A DNA stretch of 64,000 bases from positions 1 through 64,000 of the forward strand of contig JACVRA010000367.1 in assembly GCA_019828545.1 (NCBI GenBank), written 5' to 3'. The notes below the pieces were generated by a model that was not told the DNA's origin, did not search any database, and was given only the letters and a program-made list of their open reading frames with translations. Origin of the DNA: Paracamarosporium sp. OC-R06-R3 (lineage: Eukaryota; Ascomycota; Dothideomycetes; Pleosporales; Didymosphaeriaceae). Positions 32,101-43,741 of this stretch are shown in pieces (within the stretch, counting starts at the first letter, position 1; each line of letters starts with the position of its first letter). A program made the translations under genes and the position numbers.

Positions 32101-35100
32101 GCTGCGCAATGCGAACACGTTGCGAGTCTCCAGCTCTTGAATTGGATCTAGCAATATCCAGATTCTTCTGTTGGATCTTGTTTAGTAGAGCCCGGTTGTC
32201 GTTTTCGGATGCGGTTAGGCGGCCCTTGATTGTGACAACTTCACGTTCGAGGCGTTCTTTCTGCTGATCGTTACGGAGTTTGAAGGACTCTGAGTCGCCA
32301 AGCATCTGCGTTAGGTTGTGGACCTGTTCAGCAAGATCGTTCCTCTCTGCTTCAAGTTGATCTAATTGCTGGTCTTTCGCCTCGAGTTCCTTAAGCTGAG
32401 TCGCTTGTCGTTCCATCGCAAGCATACTTTGTGTGCGTTCGGCAGCCGCATCGGCATCCAACTTCTCCTCTTGCAGCTTTAGGTATTTTTCGCGAAGGTC
32501 GCGAAGTTCATTCTGGTAATCCTTTCGCTCCTTCTCTACCGCCGCTCGAGATTCAGTAGCTCTCCGAAGCACGTCCTGTTGAACGTACATCTCTTTTTCG
32601 ATGGTAATTTTCGATTCGTTTAAAGCGTCAAAGTCGCGCTTCAGTGTGTCGTACTTGTGTTCCCCGAGGAGCTCAACGTCATCACGAGATTGTCGCTCAC
32701 GGCTAAGCTCACGTTGTACCTCGAACAACTGGCTCTTGAGGTCTTCGATCTGCTCTTCGAGGAGTTTCCTCCCCTCTCCAGACTTCGTATCCTCGGATAT
32801 TTTCTCTTCCAACAAGCGTTTAGCATCCGCGGCTTCACGTTCAAGCTGCTGCTTTTGTGAACGCATGGCATCAAGTTCTGCCTTTACGTCGCGAAGACGG
32901 CTTTGTAGGTCGTCATGTTTCGAGGCCAAGGTCCTCTTCTCGCTATCAAAAATCTGGCGGTCGGACTCGTAGTTCTTCAGGTCGGTTTTGAGAATCGCCA
33001 ATTCGCTCTCTTTCCGTCGAATTAGATCCTCGTAGCTGGTGGATGTAGACGAAAGGTCGGCGATCTGTTGGCGTATTTGGCGGTTCTCGTCAAGCAGCTC
33101 TTTAACTTGCTGTTTGGTATTTTGCAGCTCCTTGTTCGATGCCGCAAGCTTAATGTCTAGATCCTGATCCGTCTTCAACAGCTTCGCTTCCAGATCTTCC
33201 AGCTTTCGTTCCTTCAAAGAGAGATGACTTTTAAGCATTTTGACCTCTTGGTTCAAAGAGTCTTCCACCTGACTGCGCTCAGACTTCGCATTCTCTAGTT
33301 CTACTAGTTGTTGGTCCAGTTTTGCCAACTGGTCTTCAAGATCTTGCTTCTCACCCTCCAGATTGCCGATTATCTGGCCTGCCTGTTCAAGTTCATTTCG
33401 CCAAAGCTCAGCCTGCTCCTCAGCCTTCTTCTTGGCTTCCATAAGTACATCCAGCTGGTCTTCGAGTTTGTCTTGATCCTCAATGGCTTCGGCGAGTTTC
33501 TCGGTAAGCTCTGCTTCGCGCACCTGGAGACGCTTGAAAATTTCTTCTTTGTCAAGAGCTAGAGCACGTTCGCTTTCCAAAGTCTTCTGGATGCGCTGTA
33601 TGTCCATCTCCGCTCGACGACGATCGTCTTCAATTCGTTGTCTATCTGCCGCTTCTTGCTGCATTTTCTCCTCCAGCTGGTGAATCATCTCGTCTCGCTT
33701 CTTGACTTCGGCTGCCTGACGAGTCGCACCCAGCATTGGCCTCATGCGAACAAAGAGCCTCCACCAAGGGTTGGACTGCAGATCGAGATAGACTTGAAAG
33801 TTTTTCTGGATAATTCGCGTCGCTTCAGCTCGGTACAAGCGCTTGTGGGCCATGCGACGTTGAATGAAGCCCCTAGCCGCTGATTGAAACTTGGTGACAA
33901 TATCGCGGATGAGGGCATCGCGTTGCTCTTCTAGCTCAGCCAAGACACCGGCACGGAAGAAGACTTTTGTGATACCAACTCGATAAAGCGCATTGTCCAG
34001 ATGAAGCTTCTCAAGGATCATCTTCGCCGCAACCTGGCCTTCAAGGTAGCTTTTGGGCAAGTCGTTGCAAAGCACTTCGTATCGTTGCCGAAATTCCACG
34101 AAGGGAAGTCGGTTAGGGAAACCAGTGCGGGCAATCCTGATACCTTCTAACACACCGTTGCATCGTAGCTGGTCAAGCACCAAAGGGGCACTGAACTGCT
34201 TCGGCCGTTTCTTGTGATTTGGAAGGATACAACGTACGAAATGGGGGTGTGTTGAGTGAAGTTGAGTCATCAATGTAGAGAGCTGTTCCTTGTGTCGTTG
34301 AGCGACCGTCCGGAACAGGCCTTTCTTGACACGGTTCCGAGCGCCTCCGAGGTCGTCATCAGTATCTGCACAGTCTGCGAAAAGATTCGCAATATGCTTG
34401 TCCGTAGAACCAGCTAGTAAGCGAGTAACATTATCGTTCAAAGGATCCTTGTTCTTCTCGAGCCAGCCTTCCGTTGAGTACTCGACTTCAGCAGCGTAAT
34501 GCGTTAGCATGAATCCTTGGGTCAGCAGCGAACGCTTGTACTTGGTGCTTTTGCGATCCCAAAGAGAATGTAGCTTCTCTGTGAAACTTTTGTCTGTAGC
34601 TTTTGGCATCACACTGTCTTCGTCTAGACAAGAAAATATACCGATGGGATTAGGCAGCTCGATGAGGTCAATGGTCGGCTGAAGATCGCGGCCGAAGTCA
34701 ATGAACTTCCACTCAATCTGCTCTCGGGCGTACTCCTCCTGCTCTAGAACAAACATGTGGTGGTTGAAGAACTGCTGCAGCTTTTCGTTCGTGTAGTTGA
34801 TGCAGAGTTGCTCAAAAGAGTTCTCCTCGAAGATTTCGAAACCAGCAATATCAAGTACGCCGATAAAGTGGGAATCGTCGCCACCTGATCCCGTACGGTC
34901 CAGTTGGCTGTTAATACGATCGACAAGATCACCAAAGCCCCGCTCATAGATGCCCTTCGCTAGGGCATCGATAGCGAGATTTACCTGCTCTGGGGTCTGA
35001 ACCTTCTCTACCCATTCGCGACCTGCTTTAACACGTGGATGCAACAGAGCTTTGACGAATTCTTCCATGGGGATTCCGAGAAGGTGACATACTTTCTGTG

Positions 35101-36600
35101 CTTGTTCGACCGATTCGGGATCGAAGGCAGCCTGGTCCGCGCGTCGGCTCTCTTTAATAGCTTTAAGGTTGCCGAGCTGAAGTACGGCCGCAACAGTCTT
35201 TAAGATTGCAGCCTGTTCCTTGTCCGAGAAGTTCATTACATGGAAAGCCTCAATAAGCGCGTTCCATTCGTCTTGATCGGAGACGCCCGAGATTGCGTCA
35301 TTGCCATGCTTGGTGTAATCAAAGTCTTCCACGTCTAGGCCGTTCAAGAGGAAGTCCCGCTTCATCTGTTGGTCGGCACCACGGAGAAGTTGATAGAAGA
35401 CATGGTAGTTGCGCTCGTTCGCATTGAGCCGGACGACTCTCGACTTTTCCAAGAGATACCAATCGATATAGGCACCTGCAATTTGACCAGTGCGAGTGAA
35501 TTCGATCCTAATGAACTTTCCAAAACGCGACGAATTGTTATTTCGAACGGTTTGGGCGTTACCGAAGGCTTCGAGGATGGGGTTCGCGCGGAGTATTTGT
35601 TCGGAAAGGTTCGAATGCTGTCTGCCTCCCGACTTCCCCCGTGGTGTATCTGAAGTTGCAACCGCTGCGAGATATTGGATAACCTTTTTGGTGTTCTCTG
35701 TTTTACCAGCACCTGATTCTCCGCTGTGATTCGTTAGCACGCAGATGGTGTAGACATTTGGTCTACGTACGTTACTAGGATACTTTGATTGGCACCCTCG
35801 TCCACCAAATTCCGGAACGCCTCGTCAGCCATTGCAAAGATATGCGGCTTGGTCTCTTCTCTACCCCTCCCTCGATACATGTTAATATATTCTCTGGAAT
35901 ATATGGGAAGCGGACAATATGGGTTGACTGTCACAAGGAACAGTCCAGAGTATGTCTATGTATCGTCAGTGCAAATGACTGCATGCTGCTCCGCGCGACG
36001 TACATATATTAAATCCGACTGGTAGCGCATATGTAGATTATGGATGACTGAAGGCTCATTTAGATGTGTGAGCTCAGCCATATCGTTAGCTTTGTCGAAC
36101 TTGGCCGGATTGACCTTGTCCACGGACTCGGCGTCCACCTCATGCTGCTCGCCATTATCGCACTGTACAAGTAACCGGCCTCCTAGGAGTTCCTCTACTA
36201 CCCAGCCCCGTACAAAGGCTGTCTTTGCATCTCGCAGCCAGACATATCGCTTGCCTGAGAAGTCGTTCTCTCCTTCGATGCCGCGCACTTCTGGTATGTC
36301 CTGAGTGCCGTCGGCTATGAACTGGGGCGCAAAGGTCCCAGCAGGTGTGCTGTTTCGATTTGAATTGGCGCGCAGACGGGTCGAATCGCTACGGGCCATG
36401 AGCGGACTACTCAGCTGGGTAAGAGACTGATTGCGGGCGTGAGCCATGACGGGTTGCTGGTCGGCCAGCGGCGAGGATATGAGGGCAGACTTCGGACGAG
36501 ACGACAGAGGTGCCGGCACAGGCGATGACGATGGCGACGGTGTGCTCCGTGCAAAGGGGCTGTTTCGCCATCGTGGGCCGTTGGGAGCGGGCGCGCTCAT
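29167..36600 (-). CDS. Myosin II heavy chain
   Basis: Actin-based motor of the cytokinetic ring and septum. Exons 36004-36600, 35771-35955, 29726-35723 and 29167-29673 (introns 48, 47 and 52 nt), 2428 residues to the first stop. N-terminal Ser/Pro-rich region, SH3-like fold (GKRYVWLRDAKTAF), then motor domain: P-loop GESGAGKT near 262-269, switch I NNNSSRFGKF, switch II DIAGFEIFE. IQ region near 865-905 (FQSAARGFIQRRM), then about 1400 residues of coiled-coil rod. Start at MSAPAPNG is preferred over an in-frame ATG at 36900. Oddity: the frame stops right after a run of six T, while the next frame stays open for about 85 more acidic codons to 28916. Confidence 0.95.
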
Positions 36601-37153
36601 GGTGCTGTTGTGTGCGTGGGCGTCAGGCAGGTGCGACGGCGTTACCTTCATGCATCCGCAAGGCGCATTATGCGGAGCAAGCAAAGCAGAAAAACAAGAA
36701 CAACGCCTCGTAGAAGCCCAATTACAACTATGTACAAGGATGCAGCGTGCGACGTCGAAGTGAAAGCGGCGGCGGCAGCTGCTGCGTGACGGCGGGATGC
36801 GTGGAGTTTTGTTTACATGTTTAGCGCTCGAGCCTGCCCCTAGCGACGGCCCAGGCGGCGCGTCACCACCAGCCCGCGTCCGTGGAGGTGTCCCGGTCAC
36901 GTGCCCGTCAGTGCTCCACCGCTAGTGCCGCGCGCGCAGGGCGATCATCGAGCTTTCTCATTTGAGCGCATCTATCATCATCTCAATCCAACCGCCGCAT
37001 TCCACGCACCTTTGCCCACCCGCCCTGTCGCCGTCCCTCACCTGCAGACGCGTCGACTGCCCTGTGAGCTAGTTATGTGCTGTCTGTAGGCGAACTGCTC
37101 TTCTGGCACAGCGCGCACCCCACAATCTCGACCGGGCGCGCTCCTTCAACAAA
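36601..37153. other. Divergent promoter of myosin II and the zf-C3H1 gene
   Basis: 553 GC-rich bases between the two starts, with no gene. Housekeeping-type promoter without a clear TATA box. Confidence 0.6.
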
Positions 37154-40100
37154 ATGGCGACCAACTGGCAGCCGCCCTTCGGCCTGCCCTTTCCTCCTTT
37201 CCCTCCGCCCCAGCCGACCCCGCAGCAGCAGCAGCAGGCTCACCCAGATGGCCGAAGTGGTCCGTCCGACGCGTATCAGCCGCCACCCGCCAATGCTTTC
37301 GTGCCACCACCAGCAGCGTGGAACATACCTGGACTAAACATTCAAGCGCATAACCAAAACGCCCAACAACCCCAGTTCCCGCCCGGTAAGTGCTCGACCT
37401 TCCAAGACCTGAGGACAATGAGCGTTTTGCGTTGCTCTTCTCTCCACCTTGCCACAACCATTTTAAACGCTCGTCGTGAATAATATCGCTAACATATCGT
37501 AGCGTGGCCACCGAACTTGCCCACGCCAGACCAGCTTGTTCAATGGAACCAGATGCAGATGGACATGCAGCAGCTTCCTTTCATGATGATGCAAAATCCG
37601 CCGCCTATTCCTGGTCTTGCTCTTGCCTCGAACCCACCGCCTCAGTCGCCTTTTCAGAATGCAACACCAACACATCCTTTCTCTGCGCTGCCAACAGCTT
37701 CGCTACCCGTGCCACCCGCGCAGCCGGATCGGAATGCCATATCTGTTCAGAACGAGCGCATCTCTGGTGTTGTGGGGGGCGACAAAGACGATGGAGAAGT
37801 GAGTGAAGGGGACCGTATATCCCGATCTCCCGCTGTCAATGGTCACACCTATCCGGATCCTCCACGTTCGATTCCTGTAAATGCTGCTCGGTCTTCAAAC
37901 AACCCTACGGCTGTTCAGCAAGAGGTCTACAACCCGGACCAGCCGGCGGCAGGTCAGATGAGTGAGGCTGCGTCACGACTGAAACCGACAGTGCCGGCCA
38001 AGAACCCTGTCGACACTATCTCGCAGCAACGAAGCGACGCAAAGACATTCATCAAACTACTTCATAACAACAATATAGGTTATCATGCCCTAGCTGCTGA
38101 GGACCTAGACGCAAGCTCGTTACGAGGTTTATACCGGAGTCTAAACCTCCCTTCGGAACCAGAGCCCGTGCCATCCCCTCCTGAGGCTAACGGCGACGTC
38201 CAAGTCAGTCCGAGCAATGGAGACAGCGTTGCGAGTCGTCCACTAGCGCCAATGTTGAAAAGCTCAAATTCAGTCACTGCAGTCAACACCAGCGTTCCAC
38301 CAACCAAGTCCGCCCCTTCGCCTGCCAACCGTAAGGAGTACCTTGCGCAATTACAAGCAGCGAAAAAGGCTAGACAGAGTGGGGGGGCGAAGGTCACTCC
38401 GCCTCAGAACACCCCGCCACCAGTAGCGACTGCTTCGAAGGTCGCCTCTGCGTCACAGGCTATTGGTGCTGGCGACAATGGGCAACAACTCACAGAAGCA
38501 GAAAAGAAGGCGAAGACCACGGAACTAATACGACGTCGTATCGAGGCCTTGAAGAAGAACTCGTCTTCTCCTGCTACTGGTACATCATCCAAGCCCCTAG
38601 ACGCTAGCATTACTTACGGTGCACCTTCTAATCTTACTCCTAAGACTGCACATACATCTCTGCATACTCCTCACGTTACTACGTCTCAAAACATTCCAAG
38701 TTCGCCATTCGGGAACATTCCAGGCCTGTTCATGAACTCTTCTCCGGTTGGTCAACGTAGTCAAGCTCCTGTCACTCCTGGGTCCAGCAACCGAAAACGA
38801 CCGTTCCCTTCGGATGTGGGATCTTCGTTCCAGGACGATAAAGTTTCTGCACAAGCTCACTCTGGTTCTGATACTCAATTTGGCGGCGATGGTCAAGTGG
38901 TGGACGCAATGGAGGTAGATGAGAGAAATGGTGTTGTCGCATCCCCTACGACCCAAGTCACTCCCACCCAAAATGGTTCACAAGGCACTCGACCTCTGCC
39001 AGTGATACCTGCGTTTCCATCTCGACCTGCATCCGTGAACCCATCGGTATCTGGCCTAGGCACTCCAGGACCTCAGACTCCGTCCAGCACCACTCGCAGC
39101 CAAGAATTGGACGAGAAGGCAAGGAAACAGGCTGCTTTGAAGGAACGCTTGCAGAAGAAAATAGAAGAGCAAAAACGACAAGCAGAGAGGCGACTAGCGA
39201 GCGCGCAGAACTCTCCAAAGTCTCTATCACAACAAACGCCAACGCTACCAATATCCAGTGGTGGTCAGGGATTGCCTAGAGAACCAAAGAGACGGCGAAA
39301 AGCAGATATCGAGGCAGAACAGTCCGCTCTGGATAACGACATTGCAGAAAACGCTGCCAGACTAGCACAGATAACGAAAGAGTTTGAATTGCTTACTGCA
39401 AACGACAAGAAGATGCGACTTGATAAGGAACGGCTCCAAGCAGAATTAGAGGATCTTGGTATTGATACGGAGGGGATGCCGCATGCAGAGCTCCAGGCGA
39501 AGAAGGATGAGATTGAACGTGAGCAGGAGGCAGCTCTCGAAACGCTGAAGACGACCAGTCTTCCGACTGCACCATTGCCTGCGATCAAACAGTCAGCTGC
39601 AACAACTCAGCCGTTGCCGCAAGAGCCTGCTTCAAGCTTCGGAACTGCCATTCAACACCTGTCGCAGCCGCTACAGGTGCCCAAGTCCATACCCCAAACA
39701 GGGATTCCGGGACTTAGTGCTTCGTTTCCTCTCACATCCGCAACACCGACTTCTGCAAAGACCAATGTGATCGACCAGCAACCTCCACTGCTCAATAAAG
39801 CCCAAGAGTATGTCAACCAACCGAACAAACCGCTTCCAGGGAAGGCGTCAGCGATACTCTCCGAGCATGGCTCGATCTCGAACGACCTCAGCAAACCGGC
39901 TACACCCGTTGACGATGAGGAGGACTTTTACTCTCCTGAGCCCGCCCATATTCCCCTTGCGGCCAGTCATTCTGAACTTGCGTCTGCATCTCAAGCACAT
40001 GCTAGATCTCCGTCCGAGGAGGGCGAAATGGCAATGTCCGAGTCCGAGGAAGAGGACTATGAACCCGAAGAAGCCCAAGAGCCACCGCTATCCACTCAAG

Positions 40101-41093
40101 TTTCGATCAACAACATTTCAGCGCCGAATACTACTGCAGTAAACTCCCGGGCTTCGTCTCTGACATCAGCTTCCGTATCGTCATCCACGAATGAAGACGA
40201 GGAACCATACGAACCTCCAGATGTCGACCAACCGATGCTAGACCCCGAATCAGGCTCAGCGGCTGCTGAGTCCGCATCGAACGTGCAGCAAGGGGAGGCT
40301 GAAGAGGAAGAGATGGACATGTCCACGTCTTCTGATGATGGCTCTGATTCAGATACGTCATCAGAGTCTTCCAGAGAGGAGCTTAAAAACCCGGTTTCCG
40401 TACCTAGTACCAAAAACCCGGGTTCGTCTGTGACTGTTGCTGACGATTTAGCGCCAGAATTACAACCTGAGGCCGCAGCAGTGTCGTCAGTGTCACAGGA
40501 CCTGGCAGGTCCCTCAGAGGTGCAAGAAACAGTAAGTGCACTTTCTCTATATAGACTCAACTAACCATTAAAAGGACGCACAAGAAGATGAAGTTAGCAC
40601 CCGATCATTTGTGCCGTATGAGAGTCCTCTTAGACTCTTTAAATCTTATCGCTACCATCCAAATTTCTCGCGAGACATTCCCAGTGGATATTCATCGATG
40701 ACTTTCAGTCATCAGATAGATCCAGATAAGGTGCTCTGCGCAAAGGAGACGTTGGGAGACATTTGCAACGATGCAGACTGCCCAAATCAGCATTTTCGGG
40801 ATATGAAAATTAACGGTGCGTGTCCGGAAACGACCCGACTTCGTGTGTATATGGCACCCCTTGTACACAAACTGACATAAAGTACCCGTATAGGTGAGAA
40901 GCTTTTAGTTCAGCTTGGAACCGCAAATCCTGGGAAGACGCCTAAGGAGAGACAGCGTTGGAATGCTGGTCTTCGAGGCGTCCTGAAAGACTTGCGGGAA
41001 AAGAACACCAGAAATCCGATTGGCATTGCCATGGAGATCGCCAACTATCGCCGTCAGTTTCTCCAGGACGATACTAGAGTGGTCAATCTATGA
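37154..41093 (+). CDS. zf-C3H1 domain protein, RED1/ZFC3H1-like
   Basis: Probably a nuclear RNA-surveillance scaffold: the C-terminal domain resembles the putative zinc-finger (zf-C3H1, PF10650) of fission yeast Red1 and human ZFC3H1, which link the exosome helicase Mtr4 to RNAs. Exons 37154-37385, 37503-40531, 40575-40815 and 40894-41093 (introns 117, 43 and 78 nt), 1233 residues. The first 1080 residues are largely disordered: Pro/Gln-rich start, a coiled coil around residues 600-690 (KQAALKERLQKKIEEQKRQ), then acidic Ser/Glu stretches. The zinc finger, in exon 3, shows C-x8-C-x4-C-x3-H within VLCAKETLGDICNDADCPNQH, preceded by YESPLRLFKSYRYHP. Divergent from myosin. Confidence 0.87.
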
Positions 41094-42145
41094 CCTGTAG
41101 AACCAACGCTCGCATGCCCCGACACATTTAGGCTTCGCAAAACCATACTGGGTGGTTTTCGTAGGACGGCAGACTTGACAGGCTTCGTTCTCGACTCTCG
41201 TCACTTCTAACCCTACAGGCTCCTTCTTCGGCTTCTTCTTTTTTTTTCTCTTCTTTGCCTTTTTCATGAACCAGCCTCATCGACAGGCCTTCGTAAAAAC
41301 AACAATCAGTATGTAGTCACCTCACGGGGTGAGTTTCATAGTTCTTGTTTGCATCACTTTGATCATCGATACCCCTGCATATCTATGGAGTTGGATTCTT
41401 ATGTTAATCACCATCATCTTCGGTGGTCTGAAGCGGGTTGGAGTTTCGGCTGCTTATATGAGTAAGAGAAGGTTGGCAGCAGACTACTTTGGTTACGTGC
41501 CTCGACAACCATTCCTGCTTTCCGATATCACGACATTGCTACTGCGGGCATCAACCGTGTTGCATAGAGATTTATGCCAGTCTCGCTGGTTCGGAGCTAA
41601 GTGGTAGGAGGCATGGGACATGGTAGAGTAGCGAGCGACGGTATTGGTGGTAGCACCTCAATACCTAGATCACTGGTAATTTGCAATTTGGATACCACTT
41701 GATTTCCGTAGTGCAATTTAGTTTGTTCGATAGGAGTGACTGGTTCCGTCCTTAGGCTGCTTTGTCTCAATAACGTTTTCATCGAATCCCACGGCACGCC
41801 GGTGTTTTCTGCATATTTGCAGATTGCTGCGTCGATCCCCCGCAAAATATCTACAAGAGCGAGCGAGAGATGCGAAAGTGGAGAGACCCGTCTTGGGTTC
41901 CTGGTCTATTCAAGATACACTTTGCGGGTAAATGGTACGCCACCACATGGATATGAAGACCGTACCATTATTTAGATATTATGACGTCGATCTCTACGAC
42001 CACCCTCAGCGGCGAACAAGGTCATTGAACATATATTCTTTCATCGACCTCGCAAAATCGAAAATAATCATCTCTCCGTCTTCCCAAGCACTCACTTACA
42101 ACCATCTTTCTCCATCCCGCACAAATTATTCCACCGACTTTCAAC
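41094..42145. other. Intergenic, about 1 kb
   Basis: No supportable gene. A polypyrimidine run lies near 41230-41265. A hydrophobic open frame at 41329-41607 begins with GTG and has no family likeness. Confidence 0.55.
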
Positions 42146-42505
42146 ATGCAGATTCCTTCCTCTATCTCTTTGCTCCTTATCCTCGGACTAGCTTCTGCAA
42201 CGCCGCTCGTCAAGCGCTGGGAGTGCTCTTCCAGTGCGCCCGGCGCGTTCAGCTGCTACCCGACGAACATTGACAGCTGCAAGAATGTGCAGGGCTGGGT
42301 GGATTGCGCTTCTGCGAATGGGATCGAGAAGTGTGGAGATCCGACGCCGAGTGAGACGGTGCCGGTGAGCCCTTGTCAGAGCCAGGCGTTCACGGACTGT
42401 GGTAAGTGGTGTTTCTGTAGAATGCGGTGGTGGAAGGAGGGGAGGAGCGAGAGGCTGGTATGTGAGATTAGGCTGACGACAAGAATAGAGACGGCGAATT
42501 GCTAG
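42146..42505 (+). CDS. Small secreted cysteine-rich protein, effector-like
   Basis: No family recognised. Exons 42146-42401 and 42489-42505 (87-nt intron) give a 90-residue preprotein; the last exon encodes only ETANC and the stop. Signal peptide at 1-18 (MQIPSSISLLLILGLASA) followed by TPLVKR, a likely Kex2 site. The mature 66-residue chain has eight cysteines (near WEC, FSC, DSC, VDC, EKC, SPC, TDC and the final C), enough for four disulfides. Size, secretion and Cys content fit fungal effectors or antimicrobial-type peptides, but nothing shows a host-directed role. If the intron is ignored, the frame runs on to the same stop with a basic tail that looks non-coding. Confidence 0.75.
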   Translation: MQIPSSISLLLILGLASATPLVKRWECSSSAPGAFSCYPTNIDSCKNVQGWVDCASANGIEKCGDPTPSETVPVSPCQSQAFTDCGKWCFCRMRWWKEGRSERLVCEIRLTTRIETANC

Positions 42506-43741
42506 ATCTGGTGCGGGAGGTGGAGAAGTGTTGTGGGGTTAGTAAAGTGCTTAGTGGAGTAGGGTATGTGGTAAGGTGACATAGGCAACGGTATATGGTC
42601 TTTGGGGGAAAACTGTCTGTTCCTTGAGTCGATCGTTGAGACACTGAGTGCGAAGCAGTAGGGAAATATCTCAAAGGATGTATGTTCACTAACAAGTTTT
42701 GTTGGCGCTCTAAAAAAAACTCCTCGGCCTTTTCATAGTTGGAAGTATTTCTTTTGTCAATTTATCTGGTATGTACTGCGTGACAAACATGCAATTGACT
42801 TGCTATATATAGCTAATCGCAAAATTCCTATATAACATACACTGGCCGAACTTCGGTAAAGAATACTCTTTTACTATGCAATGTTGGGAGAAGTGTTACC
42901 GCAAATGATCAGGGTGACAGATTGCTGAAGAAGGTTCCTCATGGCTTGCATGGCTTTTCTGAATCCAGTAGGCAGAGGCCTGCCACAGGCTGGGTCTGTT
43001 CAGCCCCAGCCTTGTTGCGCCCCCAATATCTCAAGTTTGTGTCCGAACATACTCAGACATGAGAGTACACCCCAGCTCCATGCACTCACACAATCGTATA
43101 GTTCTAGACTAGCAGAAAAAAGTTTACATCCGATTCTTATATTGATTAAAGGCACTGTGTGTCTAAAACTCGAATTCAGGTCGACATTCGAGAAAGGTTG
43201 CCCTCTTATGCACAGATACGAGCTGCTTACCCACTAGTGTATGCACTCTTAGGTCTGGGAGCCACTTCCAACGAATTACAATTATTTTTAGTTGAATACA
43301 CGATACGTGCCCTGTGATGATAGGTGGCGGAGTGCTGTAGGATTGTTGCCATATAATGACAAGTCCCACTCTTTTCACAACTCCGTTCACTCAATGCATA
43401 TACCCCACTGGGGGACGGCTGCTCGAGAACAGCAGCAAGGGTGTACCACAGCAAATGACGCACAAGGAACGCATTTCGGAGAACACAATGTTAAGATTGC
43501 AAATCGAAGGGATGAGGTCAGAGCACCTTGTATTCCGGCCTCAGTCACCTAGTGTAAATTAGCGTGCGATCCAATGCCAGATCCAGAGCGATCTTACCTG
43601 GTTACGAATCAGTCGTGTAGAGCACCACAATCTTAGTGCATTATCAAGACATCAACCTCCTTAACCTTTGCACCTCGTGTCATGTAATTGCCCACAGAGC
43701 AGGCTTCATGACATCATTATTTTATGATATGCAAACATTAA
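42506..43741. other. Intergenic, about 1.2 kb
   Basis: No gene seen. Moderately AT-rich, with short frames on both strands that have no domain likeness. Confidence 0.55.

Noticed and set aside
41329..41607. Hydrophobic 92-codon frame that could be a small membrane protein
   Set aside because: It opens with GTG rather than ATG, lacks splice support and matches no family.
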